Of a DNA stretch of 64,000 bases, positions 8,146 through 17,012 are shown in pieces. The stretch's first letter is position 1; the number at the start of each line of letters is the position of its first letter. Origin of the DNA: JAVBNT01 sp031551355 (GTDB lineage Bacteria; Vulcanimicrobiota; CADAWZ01); the NCBI GenBank assembly GCA_031551355.1, contig JAVBNT010000004.1, positions 26,812 through 90,811 on the forward strand, in the 5' to 3' direction. The notes beneath the pieces are model-generated. The model had not been told where the DNA came from, did not search any database, and saw only the letters and a program-made list of their open reading frames with translations. A program made the translations under genes and the position numbers.

Positions 8146-8997
8146 ATGAACATGAGAGAAATCACACGGACGACCCAAGGCCGAAAGACAATGGACGGTG
8201 CCGGAGTCCACCTGATCCGGGTGCTGGGGCATGCCGACACTAGGGAGATCGACCCTTTCCTGATGCTGGATGCTTTTGATTCCGAGAATCCATCAGACTA
8301 TATTGCGGGGTTTCCCATGCATCCGCATCGAGGCATTGAAACCATCACCTATTTAATCGACGGTACTATCAAGCATAAGGACAGCCTTGGCAACGGCGGC
8401 GTCATTCATTCCGGAGAAGCGCAGTGGATGACGGCGGGGCGGGGCATTATGCACGAGGAAATGCCTCAGCCGTCACCTAAAATGTTCGGGCTGCAAATTT
8501 GGCTGAACCTTCCCGCCAGTGATAAAATGACCGCTCCCGTTTACTTTGACATTGGCAAAGACATGATTAAAGCGTCTATGATTCCTGAGGGTGAAGTCCG
8601 AGTGCTTTCAGGAGAATTCAACGGGGTGAAAGGAGTGGAACCGAGTAATATAAAGGCGACAATTCTGGATGTTTTACTGCGCCCTGATCAGAAACTGATC
8701 TTACCCTCCAACCCCGAGGAAAATATGTTCATTTACGTTATGAACGGCGAGGCCGTTTTCGGCTCGCGCTCTCCTAAAACGGTAGTCAAGCGAACCGCCG
8801 TGTTCTTCAGTGAAGGCGAAGCGCTGGCTGTACAGTCCGGCAATGCCGGGGTACGTTTCATGGTATTTTGCGCCCTCCCGCTCCGCGAGCCGATAGCCTG
8901 GATGGGACCGATAGTAATGAATACGCAAAAAGAACTGGATGAAGCTTTTGCGCAATTACGCAGCGGAACGTTCATAACAGCGGAGAATGCCGGCTAA
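8146..8997 (+). CDS. Pirin family protein (bicupin)
   Basis: A 283-residue two-cupin protein. The N-terminal cupin carries the pirin signature FPMHPHRGIETITY (about residues 62-75) and, further on, QWMTAGRGIMHEEMP with the His/His/His/Glu metal ligands. The C-terminal cupin starts at about 180. Bacterial pirins of this group often show quercetin 2,3-dioxygenase activity or redox-sensing roles; the precise substrate here is unknown. GGAGG sits 6 nt before the ATG, and the gene follows the MarR gene by 20 bp, so the two are co-transcribed. The usual partners of such pirins (flavin reductase, isochorismatase-like hydrolase) are adjacent. Confidence 0.92.
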   Translation: MNMREITRTTQGRKTMDGAGVHLIRVLGHADTREIDPFLMLDAFDSENPSDYIAGFPMHPHRGIETITYLIDGTIKHKDSLGNGGVIHSGEAQWMTAGRGIMHEEMPQPSPKMFGLQIWLNLPASDKMTAPVYFDIGKDMIKASMIPEGEVRVLSGEFNGVKGVEPSNIKATILDVLLRPDQKLILPSNPEENMFIYVMNGEAVFGSRSPKTVVKRTAVFFSEGEALAVQSGNAGVRFMVFCALPLREPIAWMGPIVMNTQKELDEAFAQLRSGTFITAENAG

Positions 8998-9052
8998 CAA
9001 CCATATCTTCTTATGCTGCGCCTACGCGTAATTCGCTTTTTAACTATGATGA

Positions 9053-9127
9053 GAGGAGTATAAAAATATTTGACACAAAAAGCTTACAAAAAAGAAAAGG
9101 AGTATGAAAATGTTTGACAAAGAAAAA
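9053..9127 (+). repeat. Duplicated ribosome-site/start segment before the hydrolase gene
   Basis: The block GAGGAGTATAAAAATATTTG (from 9053) is nearly repeated as AAGGAGTATGAAAATGTTTG (from 9097). In the first copy the start codon is ATA instead of ATG, so it is a non-functional echo of the real translation start 44 bp downstream. Confidence 0.6.
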
Positions 9128-9802
9128 GTGGATAAGAACAAGTGGATGATCGATCCTGACGATGCCGTAATGCTGCTTATAGACCACCAAAGCGGTCTAT
9201 TCCAACTCGTGCGCGACATGGAGCAATATGAGCTGCGGAATAACGCCGTTGCTTTGGCCAAAGTGTCGCATTTGGCCAAAATTCCCACCTTCACGACAGC
9301 GTCCGTTCCGGATGGTCCCAACGGGCCGCTGATTCCTGAAATTCATGAGGTCAACCCGGACGCCGTATATATACCCCGCACAGGGCAGATCAACGCCTGG
9401 GATAACCCGGCATGGGTGGAGGCCATAGAGAAGACAAACCGTAAGACCCTTATTATCGCCGGAACACTGACCAGTGTGTGCATGGCTTTCCCGGCCTTAA
9501 GTGCAGTTGAAGCCGGATACAGGGTTTTTTGCGCGGTGGACGCTTCCGGGAACTGGAGCAAAATGGCCACAGATTTGACAATCGCCCGCATTACACAGGC
9601 CGGCGCAATGCCGATAGACACCTTCGCTGTGGTGGGTGAAATTATGAGCACCTGGAACAGACCAGACGCCATGGACTTTGCCGGAATTATGGCTGAATAC
9701 ATTGTACCAAGAATACGCCCCCTCATGGAAAGCTATGAAAAAGCGCAAAAGGTGCAACGAGACGGCTATGAAACCAAGTTGGACAAAGCCGCCGTGAAGT
9801 AA
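9110..9802 (+). CDS. Isochorismatase-family cysteine hydrolase (YcaC-like)
   Basis: A 230-residue hydrolase. The catalytic Asp lies in VMLLIDHQSGL (about residues 20-30), the segment YIPRTGQINAW matches YcaC-type proteins, and the nucleophilic Cys sits in GTLTSVCMAFPALSA (near 125). Members hydrolyse amide or vinyl-ether bonds; YcaC substrates are not settled, and nothing here fixes one. The start at 9110 is preferred because AAGGAG lies 7 nt upstream; the in-frame ATG at 9104 would leave only 1 nt. Third gene after MarR and pirin, 112 bp behind pirin; a small chemical-stress operon is the likely setting. Confidence 0.88.
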   Translation: MFDKEKVDKNKWMIDPDDAVMLLIDHQSGLFQLVRDMEQYELRNNAVALAKVSHLAKIPTFTTASVPDGPNGPLIPEIHEVNPDAVYIPRTGQINAWDNPAWVEAIEKTNRKTLIIAGTLTSVCMAFPALSAVEAGYRVFCAVDASGNWSKMATDLTIARITQAGAMPIDTFAVVGEIMSTWNRPDAMDFAGIMAEYIVPRIRPLMESYEKAQKVQRDGYETKLDKAAVK

Positions 9803-9816
9803 AACCAACACTTTTC

Positions 9817-9915
9817 GCTTTCGGCGGGTACATAGCCGAAAGCTCTCGCGGTGAGAGCCGCAGGATGAACTCAACCGCAAACCCGGCCCGGTACCATTTG
9901 CTCAGTACCGGGCCG
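9817..9915 (+). terminator. Run of three hairpins after the hydrolase gene
   Basis: GCTTTCGGC (9817-9825) pairs with GCCGAAAGC (9835-9843). Just after lies CTCTC/GAGAG, and CGGCCCGGTAC (9884-9894) pairs perfectly with GTACCGGGCCG (9905-9915). None has a good T tract, so they may stabilise the transcript end or terminate with help. They separate this operon from the convergent flavodoxin-like gene. Confidence 0.5.
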
Positions 9916-10047
9916 CCATTGTCCACAGACTGCATTGTCAAGGCCGCCACGTTCAACTCGCGGAATTCATACAAAATTTAACATCAGGATGCCAATTATT
10001 TAGAAGGCATCTGACAACGGCCTTTTGCATCAGTCCGACAGAGCAGG

Positions 10048-10614
10048 CTAATATTGCATGTCAAATCCTTCTTTAAGCCTTATGCTGTAGATTTCACCTG
10101 CCTGTACCAATGCCGCAAGCATGTAATCCTTATTAAAGCGAACTACGGGGATTCGGTCATATGCCCTCATTCCCATATGTTTTAACGCTTCTTCCATTTT
10201 ATGCAAACATTCAATCGCTCCCAGTCCCGTTCCCCCAGCGCAAGCAACCAGAAAACAGCGTTTTCCCGCCAAATAACCATTATGAGTTGTTTCACATCTG
10301 CGGAGCCGATCAATAAACGCTTTCATACATTCTGTTATATCATGCCAATATACAGCGGAAACAAAAACTATGCCATCCGCTTTTACCAGCTTTTGATAAA
10401 TCACTTCAAAATCATCTTTTATTACACAATGTCCCTGAGAGCGGCAAATTCCCCAGCCATCTCCACAGGCACGGCAATGCCCGAGGTTTTCTTTGTTCAG
10501 ATGTATTTCCTCAACATTTCCATCTACTCTTTTAATTCCTGAAATAAAATTATCTTTCGCGGCGGCAGTCAATCCATCCATGTTTGGGCTAGACCAAACA
10601 AGCGCAATATTCAT
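10048..10614 (-). CDS. Flavodoxin-like NAD(P)H-dependent FMN reductase
   Basis: A 188-residue flavoprotein of the NADPH-dependent FMN reductase type. It opens with MNIALVWSSPNMDGLT, the phosphate-binding loop of the flavin site, followed by a Cys-rich stretch (CRACGDGWGICRSQGHC, about 48-64) seen in iron-sulfur flavoprotein-like members, then VKADGIVFVSAVYWHDITECMKAFIDR. GGAGG lies 8 nt before the ATG at 10614, which is why the longer in-frame ORF (to 10803) is not used. It faces the MarR-pirin-hydrolase operon and probably serves the same redox or quinone-stress theme. The Cys motif could hold a metal centre. Confidence 0.82.
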   Translation of the reverse strand: MNIALVWSSPNMDGLTAAAKDNFISGIKRVDGNVEEIHLNKENLGHCRACGDGWGICRSQGHCVIKDDFEVIYQKLVKADGIVFVSAVYWHDITECMKAFIDRLRRCETTHNGYLAGKRCFLVACAGGTGLGAIECLHKMEEALKHMGMRAYDRIPVVRFNKDYMLAALVQAGEIYSIRLKEGFDMQY

Positions 10615-10957
10615 GAAGCAATCCTCCAAATCAATTCGTTCTATCCTGAAAATAACTGGATAACAGTTTCTTTCCTGGTTTTGCCCGTACATCCTGCCAG
10701 GTACCAAACCCCGCGCGGCTAACAAAACAAAATGGTTGGACTCATACAAATAGTATATCATTTTCTTTATTAAAGCTATGACTTCTTTATCAAAATCAAC
10801 CATTTTAAGAATGGGACTGCAGCCAATGTCGGAAAAAGACTTGAAAAGCCGGTCATTTCACAGTTGATGCAAAAAATACATCAGGACGGGTATAATTCTA
10901 TCTCTAGGAAAACGGCGGATGGCCAACAGAGACAGCTCCAATCAGACAGACGAAAGA
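10615..10957. other. Gene-free stretch between flavodoxin-like and metallophosphatase genes
   Basis: The reading frame of the flavodoxin-like gene stays open for another 63 codons without family resemblance. At about 10804-10956 short plus-strand open pieces occur, interrupted by stops; no product is recognised. Confidence 0.3.
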
Positions 10958-12916
10958 TTATTTTTTAGATTTAGAAATAAATTTGTCATCTTTAAATATT
11001 TCTTTTCCACTATTGCTCAGGCTGGAAACTCTACCGTGCAAGTTCTTTAAAGGCTCTTTATCAGCACTAATGGTATCTTTCAGAAAATATGGCAATGTTT
11101 GCTTTACAGGCGGCTGTCCAGACATAATTACCTGAGTTTTCGATGTAAAATCTTTTAAGACAGATGCAATAAATTCATCGGCAATGACAATAACTTTAGT
11201 ATTAGGCTCTTTTCCTAATTTTTCTTTAGGTTTAGCAATATATACCTTAGAATTCCAGCTCTTCATCTGAGCGCGCATTGACTTATAATCTTTCTTATCA
11301 ACCTCAATTGAAACTACTTTATGTTCAGAGGGAACAGATTGATAAACTTCTTTAAATCTTGTTATCTGGGATTTTTGCCCTGTGGTATAAGCCTTTAGTC
11401 CATTTGTATCAAGGTTTTCACTATGCAAAAAGGCTACTGTAGGTTTATCCTGACTTACCATAGAAGTTCTCATTTTATCTACCAGCAAAGCTCCCACCTG
11501 ATCTTTGGGTAATTCTTTGGCAAAGCCTGGTATTGCAGCATAAAACTCTTCAAATTCATCCTTTTTATTTTGCAAAATAGGAGCCATGTTAGGATTGAAT
11601 TTACCTTTCAATCGCTCATAAGGCATTTTACCTCCGGAACCAAGCCACTCCAAAGAGTCAGAAACTCCTGTAATGTGGCCATTTTCCACTGTCAAATTCA
11701 ATTTATGGATCGTATCAGCATTAGCACCGGCATTGACAATATACGTATCCCCAATCTTAACAGGAGTTTCAGGCTTGCTCGCACTTAAGGCACCTGAACT
11801 CCAATGATCATGCCCGCCGAAGATAACATCAATACCGAGATCCTGCTGTGCCAATTGTTCATTGATGCTAAGCTTATCTTTTTCATTACTTTTTTTAAAA
11901 TTCTCCCCGCCGTTATGAGACAGAACAAAAATAGAATCAATTAATCCGGCGGCTTTTAGCTTTTTATACTCAGCGGCCTGCTGTTTGACTTCCTCAATAA
12001 AGCTCTCCTCATTTTTAGGCCAAAAATCACTAACACATGGCAATCCGATAATAGCCACTCTGGTCTTTACAGGAGTATTATCTTTATTTAAAATGGGTTT
12101 TTCAATAATTACAGAATTAACGCCGTCCTTGCCAAGAACTTTCATCTTAGACAAGTTATTAAATTCACCCCTGACGGACTTATTCAAATTACGGTCATGG
12201 TTACCTATCACCGTTGCATCTACACCGAGAGCCTTTTCCATAAAACCTAACTGGTGTCCATAAAGCCCATACCCTTCAGGATAAGTTCCCTGAACACTAT
12301 CGCCCACATCAAAAAAGAAATTAGCCTTATTAGGCCAAGGCTCAGAATTATTTATCAAATTCACTGCTTTATAAAAGTCTGTTGGTTTTGTCGGCTTTTG
12401 AGAAGTATCAAAAAGATGTCCATGTATATCAGTTGTATACCTTACAAGCATTCCAACCGGTCCGCCTACAAATGAGGAAGCTATGCTTAAACCGCATTTT
12501 ACAGCTTGTTCCTGCAGTTGTTTCGGATTGGTTATTATACCCTTTTCTACAGATGCAACCGTCAAATTCCCCAATTTGCTTACCGAAGTCTGAAGTTCTT
12601 CAGTCGTGTATATCTTGCCAATTTCAATAGGAGTCTGTTGAGTTATTTGCGGAGTATTAATCATTTGTGAGGATGAAAATATTGGCAAACAGGGTTGTTC
12701 GGATTTTGAAAACGTATCTACATTTTCATCTTTAGATAGAATATGACGGCGGCTTTCCAAAAGTTCCTGACGTTTTTCATTACGTAAATGCTGTAGCTCG
12801 GCCTCCCGCTTTTTATGGAGCTCATCCTGAGAAGGAAGAGATTTTACACTTTTTCTAAAAGGGAAAGAACTTCCAACACCACTTCCTATACCAGTGTTAA
12901 AAGGGTTGATATCCAT
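10958..12916 (-). CDS. Calcineurin-like metallophosphatase of the 5'-nucleotidase (UshA-like) type
   Basis: A 652-residue protein. The dimetal centre is visible as TDIHGH (about 160-165), FDVGDS, the GNHD motif (about 234-237), LSHNGG and GGHDH. A 5'-nucleotidase-like C-terminal half follows. Unlike secreted UshA/YfkN enzymes it has no signal peptide: the first 60 residues are Gly/Ser-rich, then a strongly charged helix (KKREAELQHLRNEKRQ). Relatives hydrolyse nucleotides or other phosphoesters; the substrate is unknown. The ATG at 12916 has GGAGG 9 nt upstream; the in-frame TTG three codons earlier is less likely. Codon use is AT-rich compared with its neighbours and the gene stands alone, suggesting acquisition. 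Confidence 0.82.
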   Translation of the reverse strand: MDINPFNTGIGSGVGSSFPFRKSVKSLPSQDELHKKREAELQHLRNEKRQELLESRRHILSKDENVDTFSKSEQPCLPIFSSSQMINTPQITQQTPIEIGKIYTTEELQTSVSKLGNLTVASVEKGIITNPKQLQEQAVKCGLSIASSFVGGPVGMLVRYTTDIHGHLFDTSQKPTKPTDFYKAVNLINNSEPWPNKANFFFDVGDSVQGTYPEGYGLYGHQLGFMEKALGVDATVIGNHDRNLNKSVRGEFNNLSKMKVLGKDGVNSVIIEKPILNKDNTPVKTRVAIIGLPCVSDFWPKNEESFIEEVKQQAAEYKKLKAAGLIDSIFVLSHNGGENFKKSNEKDKLSINEQLAQQDLGIDVIFGGHDHWSSGALSASKPETPVKIGDTYIVNAGANADTIHKLNLTVENGHITGVSDSLEWLGSGGKMPYERLKGKFNPNMAPILQNKKDEFEEFYAAIPGFAKELPKDQVGALLVDKMRTSMVSQDKPTVAFLHSENLDTNGLKAYTTGQKSQITRFKEVYQSVPSEHKVVSIEVDKKDYKSMRAQMKSWNSKVYIAKPKEKLGKEPNTKVIVIADEFIASVLKDFTSKTQVIMSGQPPVKQTLPYFLKDTISADKEPLKNLHGRVSSLSNSGKEIFKDDKFISKSKK

Positions 12917-13860
12917 AAAGAACAACCTCCATCAAAAAATAAGTTTCCCCATTAACAGTATACATCTTATTATTTACACATGGCAAGATATGCAAAGAAG
13001 AATATTTATATAAACTTGTTAAAAATATGTAACATATTAAAAAAACAGGTAAGCTCCATGCCTCCCTGTCCTGTTATCTCTTTGAGAACCAAATCTTTGA
13101 TGGTTCCATTTTATTCGCTTCTTCCAAAATGCGATTGCTTTATTTAAAGAATAAAACATCGCATCAATTATAGAAAAAGACAATATGAACGTCAGCAGAA
13201 ACCCCGTATTCTTTAACAATCGTTAAGCAATATCTACGTATTATATTCATAATGTGCAACATCTTTCAAAAATAAAGAATTATAAACAAACGCCCTAATT
13301 ATCATATAACGATATGATATTATGAAGTAATGTAAAGGGTTATAAAATTACAATAACATGGAGACTCCTTATTGGGTGCTAAGTTAAAAATATCCCAGGA
13401 AAAATGTGAAGATACAGAATTTACGGTTAAACACTCAAAAAATAAATGTATTTTCATTTCTTATTCTCAAGGCAATCATCAAAAAGACAAAATTTATAAT
13501 CATAACTCTTTGGCCGTTATGCTGGGTTTCTCCACGCGCAGGCAGAGATCTGCGCCGACAGTTCTTTACTTTTACAGTAGTTGAGTCAATGCGGATTTTT
13601 TGATGTTACTATAGGAGACAGGAGAGACAGACCCGCAAAAAGAATTAGGTTATGGCTACTCTTATTTCAAAATCACACTTTTACGTATAATCTCAGATTA
13701 TAAATCAGACATAGCAGATTATTTTGCCAAAGAAAAATATTCCAGGTCTACATCTTGAAAAGGAATAGAGTGGCCTCCCTGATAAAGATACCACTCTATA
13801 TTGCTTCCTTGGATTGTAATTATTTTTTTATCGCAAAATAAAAAATTGAAAATATTTATG
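12917..13860. other. 944-bp AT-rich accessory intergenic region
   Basis: No convincing gene. It holds a minus-strand terminator-like hairpin (about 13035-13070), a decayed transposase 3' end (about 13510-13613) and a 9-bp hairpin ATAGAGTGG/CCACTCTAT (13765-13799) before the glycosyltransferase gene. Short ORFs at 13037-13219 and 13372-13584 lack ribosome sites and family resemblance. Confidence 0.5.
13510..13613 (+). pseudogene. Remnant of a transposase 3' end with terminal repeat
   Basis: The last codons read VVESMRIF-stop, preceded by PRAGRDL, and the stop codon lies inside TTTTTTGATGTTACTATA (ending at 13613). A second copy at 18.6-18.7 kb ends AIESLRIF-stop, preceded by PRENGDL, with the same DNA end. 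Both therefore look like the C-terminus plus right terminal repeat of one insertion-sequence family, otherwise lost. The IS family cannot be named from this fragment. Confidence 0.45.
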
Positions 13861-14838
13861 CTGACAAAGCGAGAAAAATATATGCCAGATGCCTGCTTGC
13901 CACTACTGTCTATCGTTGTTCCCTGTTACAATGAAGAAGATGCAATACCTGTTTTTTTAGATAAAATAACGATTGTCTTATCCAATATGGAAAGCGTTGA
14001 TTATGAGTTGTTATTTATTGATGACGGCTCCGGTGACGCAACACTGTCTGTTTTACGAAAACTTGTTGAAAGCCATTCTAATATGCGCTATATTTCATTC
14101 TCCCGCAATTTCGGCAAAGAAGCTGCTATGCTGGCAGGTTTGGAAGCTGCGGCAGGAGACTTTGTCGCCGTGATGGATGTTGACTTGCAAGATCCGCCGG
14201 AATTATTGCCTAAAATGTACGAGGCCATTATAAAAGAAGGCTTTGACTGCATTGCAACACGCAGAGATACGCGTAAAGGCGAACCCCCGATTCGCTCTTT
14301 TTTTGCAAAAGTCTTTTATTACTTAATCAACAAAATATCAAAAACTAAAATCGTTGAGGGTGCCCGTGATTACAGGATGATGACCAGACAAGTAGTGGAT
14401 GCTATTTTAAGCTTAAAGGAATATCATCGTTTTTCAAAAGGAATATTTGAATGGATTGGATTTAAGACAAAATATATATCATATGAAAACTTTCCACGCG
14501 CCGCAGGAGCCACAAAATGGAATTTTTGGAAATTATTTTTGTATGCAATAGACGGCATTATCGGATTTTCAGATGCTCCTCTTGCAGTTGCGTCTGTAAT
14601 GGGCATGCTGTTTTGTTTTCTCTCCTTTTTGTGGCTTATATTCATAATCGTTAGGTGGATGCTATTAGGCGATCATGTGGCCGGCTGGACTTCCACCATT
14701 TGCGTCATTGTCTTCTCAAGCGGGGTTCAGCTTGTTTGCACAGGGATAATGGGACAATATTTAGCAAAAAACTATTTAGAATCCAAGCACCGTCCGATTT
14801 ATATAATAAAAGAGAAGATTCATCGTAAACAGCAATAA
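13861..14838 (+). CDS. Family 2 glycosyltransferase, membrane-anchored (GtrB/DPM1-like)
   Basis: About 325 residues. The GT2 domain begins with LSIVVPCYNEEDAIPVF and carries FIDDGSGD (nucleotide-sugar binding) and VAVMDVDLQDPPELL (metal and catalytic Asp residues), followed by a TRRDTRKGEPPIRSFF loop. Two C-terminal membrane helices (about 240-270 and 280-305) and a short basic tail complete the fold. This layout is that of enzymes that load a sugar onto undecaprenyl phosphate for surface glycan modification. It stands alone, with no flippase or partner transferase in view. ATG codons at 13861 and 13882 are both possible; neither has a clear ribosome site. Confidence 0.88.
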   Translation: MTKREKYMPDACLPLLSIVVPCYNEEDAIPVFLDKITIVLSNMESVDYELLFIDDGSGDATLSVLRKLVESHSNMRYISFSRNFGKEAAMLAGLEAAAGDFVAVMDVDLQDPPELLPKMYEAIIKEGFDCIATRRDTRKGEPPIRSFFAKVFYYLINKISKTKIVEGARDYRMMTRQVVDAILSLKEYHRFSKGIFEWIGFKTKYISYENFPRAAGATKWNFWKLFLYAIDGIIGFSDAPLAVASVMGMLFCFLSFLWLIFIIVRWMLLGDHVAGWTSTICVIVFSSGVQLVCTGIMGQYLAKNYLESKHRPIYIIKEKIHRKQQ

Positions 14839-15194
14839 GCAGGGATAACATTGGATAAAATAAAATACAATCCCTCACTATTTATAAATATCATACATGA
14901 CAGCCCGAACATAATTGTATAGCCGTGCAGATTCAATCTACCGCTACTTGTATTTTCACCTTACATTAAAAAATATTCCCCAAAACATTCAAAAAAACAA
15001 ATCTGACAGCCACAATAAATGCGCAAAAATTAACATAAAGAAAAAAAATTGTTAACATGGCGTCAGGGCATGAAACAGAGGATTTTTTACGTTACGTAAT
15101 GAACATTAAAATGTAAAATAATAAAAAAGTAATACATGGGAAAAGGGAAAAGTAACGGAAAATCATCTTAAAACCTGATTTTCCTTAAAGTTTA
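14839..15194. other. AT-rich leader region of the secretion F gene
   Basis: No ORF. It contains TTACGTTACGTAA (near 15089) and, at 15157-15184, a 9-bp hairpin GGAAAATCA/TGATTTTCC ending 10 nt before the start codon at 15195. Confidence 0.4.
15157..15184 (+). promoter_or_regulatory. Hairpin immediately before the type II secretion F start codon
   Basis: A perfect 9-bp stem with a 10-nt loop, ending 10 nt before ATG where a ribosome site would be expected. No SD sequence is present, so the hairpin may influence translation of the gene; this is inference. Confidence 0.35.
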
Positions 15195-16319
15195 ATGATT
15201 AACATTGATTCGATAAGCAAAGAACCCACGCCCCCGAAATTTATCCCTAAAACCCAGCCCAAGCGCTTATTCTCAAAAGTAAACAAACTGGACCTGCTAA
15301 TGTTTACGCGAGAGCTTAAAACCGTCTTGGAGTCCGGGCTTGATATAAATTCCGCATTAATACTCATGTCTCAGCAGACGCAAAAAAAAGAGATGAATGG
15401 GATTATTACCAATATTGTTGTAAAAATAAACAAAGGTTCCAATCTTTCTCAGTCAATGGCCGAATACCCCTGGCTTTTTGACCGTGTTTATCTGGGTAGT
15501 ATAAGGGCCGGAGAGTATAACGGCGATATACCTAAATCTCTGGAAAATCTCGAGCACCTTCTCGAAAAAGAAATAGATATGAGAAGGAAAGTAAGCATGG
15601 CACTTATTTATCCGTCTATTGCAATGACCGTCTGCCTGGCTTTTACATATATAACCTTCAAGTACCTGCTGCCAAACCTGATAGAGTTTCTGACCTCAAA
15701 CGGCGGCTCGTTGCCGCTGCCGACACAGATACTGATAGCGATAACCCAGATAGTTTCATATCCCTGGACGCTGCCGATTGTTCTCGTCCTCTGTTTCCTT
15801 GCCGTCACAATGTTTAAAAGCTACACAAATATGCCTTACGGGAGATACGCATTCCACATGGCCCTGCTGAGAATCCCTGTTATCGGCGTCATACTAAAAA
15901 AAATAGCCTATACAAATATAACCAATAGTTTAACGACATTAATCAATAACGGCATTTCTCTTACCAAAGCGGTCGAGCTTGCCGGAGAGGCAAGCGGAAA
16001 CGCGGTTTTCGAAGCCAGTTGTAAAGAAGCCTCAAAGCTACTGAATGACGGGGTGCCGTTATCTGACTTTTTACTCAGAAATCAGGATCTTTACGGAAAA
16101 ATATTTGCCAGTATGTTTGCAATCGGCGAAGAGTCAGGCTCGCTGCCTGATATGACGGAAAAACTCAATAATCTTTATGAAGTCGACGTCGACAACGCTC
16201 TTGGAGCCATCGGCGTTATAATTGAGCCGGTGCTGATCGTAATAACAGGCATAATCATCGGTTTTGTGATGCTCGGAGTATTCATGCCGCTCTATAACAC
16301 CATCTCCAATATGAGATAA
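15195..16319 (+). CDS. Type II secretion / type IV pilus assembly inner-membrane protein, GspF/PilC family
   Basis: A 374-residue polytopic protein with the duplicated T2SSF domain. The first copy (about 35-160) begins with LLMFTRELKTVLESGL and ends in membrane helices; the second (about 235-360) has TNSLTTLINNGISLTKAVELAGEAS and FAIGEESGSLPDM. Three membrane helices lie at about 137-160, 185-208 and 338-365. It forms the inner-membrane platform on which the pilus or pseudopilus ATPase acts. Here it is orphaned: no GspE/PilB ATPase, pilin or prepilin peptidase gene is next to it. An SD sequence is lacking and a hairpin precedes the ATG. Confidence 0.92.
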   Translation: MINIDSISKEPTPPKFIPKTQPKRLFSKVNKLDLLMFTRELKTVLESGLDINSALILMSQQTQKKEMNGIITNIVVKINKGSNLSQSMAEYPWLFDRVYLGSIRAGEYNGDIPKSLENLEHLLEKEIDMRRKVSMALIYPSIAMTVCLAFTYITFKYLLPNLIEFLTSNGGSLPLPTQILIAITQIVSYPWTLPIVLVLCFLAVTMFKSYTNMPYGRYAFHMALLRIPVIGVILKKIAYTNITNSLTTLINNGISLTKAVELAGEASGNAVFEASCKEASKLLNDGVPLSDFLLRNQDLYGKIFASMFAIGEESGSLPDMTEKLNNLYEVDVDNALGAIGVIIEPVLIVITGIIIGFVMLGVFMPLYNTISNMR

Positions 16320-16329
16320 CCAAAATTCA

Positions 16330-16818
16330 TCAACTCTTCTCCTCAGAAAGCTGCCGGTATTTTTCAATAAGACTGTAAAACGGGTGAATAAACGGCATAA
16401 TCTCAAAGAAGTTAGCCTCGTCATAAACGACTACATCATTCTTCAAAAGACAGACATCCGGTATCATATTCATCATTGAGCGACCGATAAAACATCCGAA
16501 AGTCCGGCAGGATAACGGGCGTATCGTATGTATGGCACAGCCGGCAATTTCCCGGTCGAAAAACGGGCATACCTGCTCCGTCCGCTCTCCCGCAAGACTG
16601 AGGATAAAATCTTTAAACCTCCTGAAGCGGGACAAATCGCCGCCGCTTTCAGTCAGCGCATGCTCAATATAATCAAATTCCAGTTCACTGACGCCAAGCG
16701 TATCGATACGCCCGCAGCACATATTACAGTCAACACACGGGTTGCCGTCATACTGCGGTAAAAAAGTATTGACATAGTTATAAAGCTCGGTGACGGCATG
16801 ATAGTAATTTTCCTTCAC
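16330..16818 (-). CDS. YkgJ-type cysteine cluster protein
   Basis: A 162-residue cytoplasmic protein with the CxxCxxCC cluster CVDCNMCC (residues about 28-35) and later Cys residues in CPFF, CAIH and CRTFGC. This is the pattern of the YkgJ/Fe-S-or-zinc cluster family (UPF0153), of unknown biochemical role. The start is a GTG with GGAGG 9 nt upstream. It converges with the secretion F gene (10 bp between the stops), so the two are unrelated units. Confidence 0.8.
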   Translation of the reverse strand: MKENYYHAVTELYNYVNTFLPQYDGNPCVDCNMCCGRIDTLGVSELEFDYIEHALTESGGDLSRFRRFKDFILSLAGERTEQVCPFFDREIAGCAIHTIRPLSCRTFGCFIGRSMMNMIPDVCLLKNDVVVYDEANFFEIMPFIHPFYSLIEKYRQLSEEKS

Positions 16819-16834
16819 AACAAAAAACCTCCAA

Positions 16835-16953
16835 TCAACTGAAATGAACGGATCTTCGTCGTCAAAGCCGATATTCGCTCGCTCGACGTAGATCAGACTA
16901 CGCCTCGCTCGTCGAAATCAACTTTGACTTAGCCCTCCATTCATTTGAGTTGA
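16835..16953. repeat. Long imperfect hairpin repeat, copy 1 (conserved-core family)
   Basis: TCAACTGAAATGAACGG (from 16835) is mirrored by CCATTCATTTGAGTTGA (ending at 16953), with further inner pairing. The centre carries the family core CTCGACGTAG-ATCAG-ACTACGCCTCGCTC. Copies at 18855-18977, 32735-32854 and in the array at 24651-25010 share the core but not the arms. Confidence 0.6.
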
Positions 16954-17012
16954 TTTATTATTTTATGATAAACGTAGACACGACTACGCTTCGCTTGTCG
17001 GCAATACGGTTT

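Noticed and set aside
10615..10803. 63-codon extension of the flavodoxin-like reductase
   Set aside because: The flavin loop starts at the ATG at 10614, which has GGAGG; the extension matches nothing.
13037..13219. 60-codon minus-strand ORF with hydrophobic start
   Set aside because: TTG start without ribosome site; its end coincides with a terminator-like hairpin. Kept only as a weak possibility.
13372..13584. 70-codon plus-strand ORF (and overlapping 13406-13603)
   Set aside because: No ribosome site; the second half belongs to the decayed transposase region.
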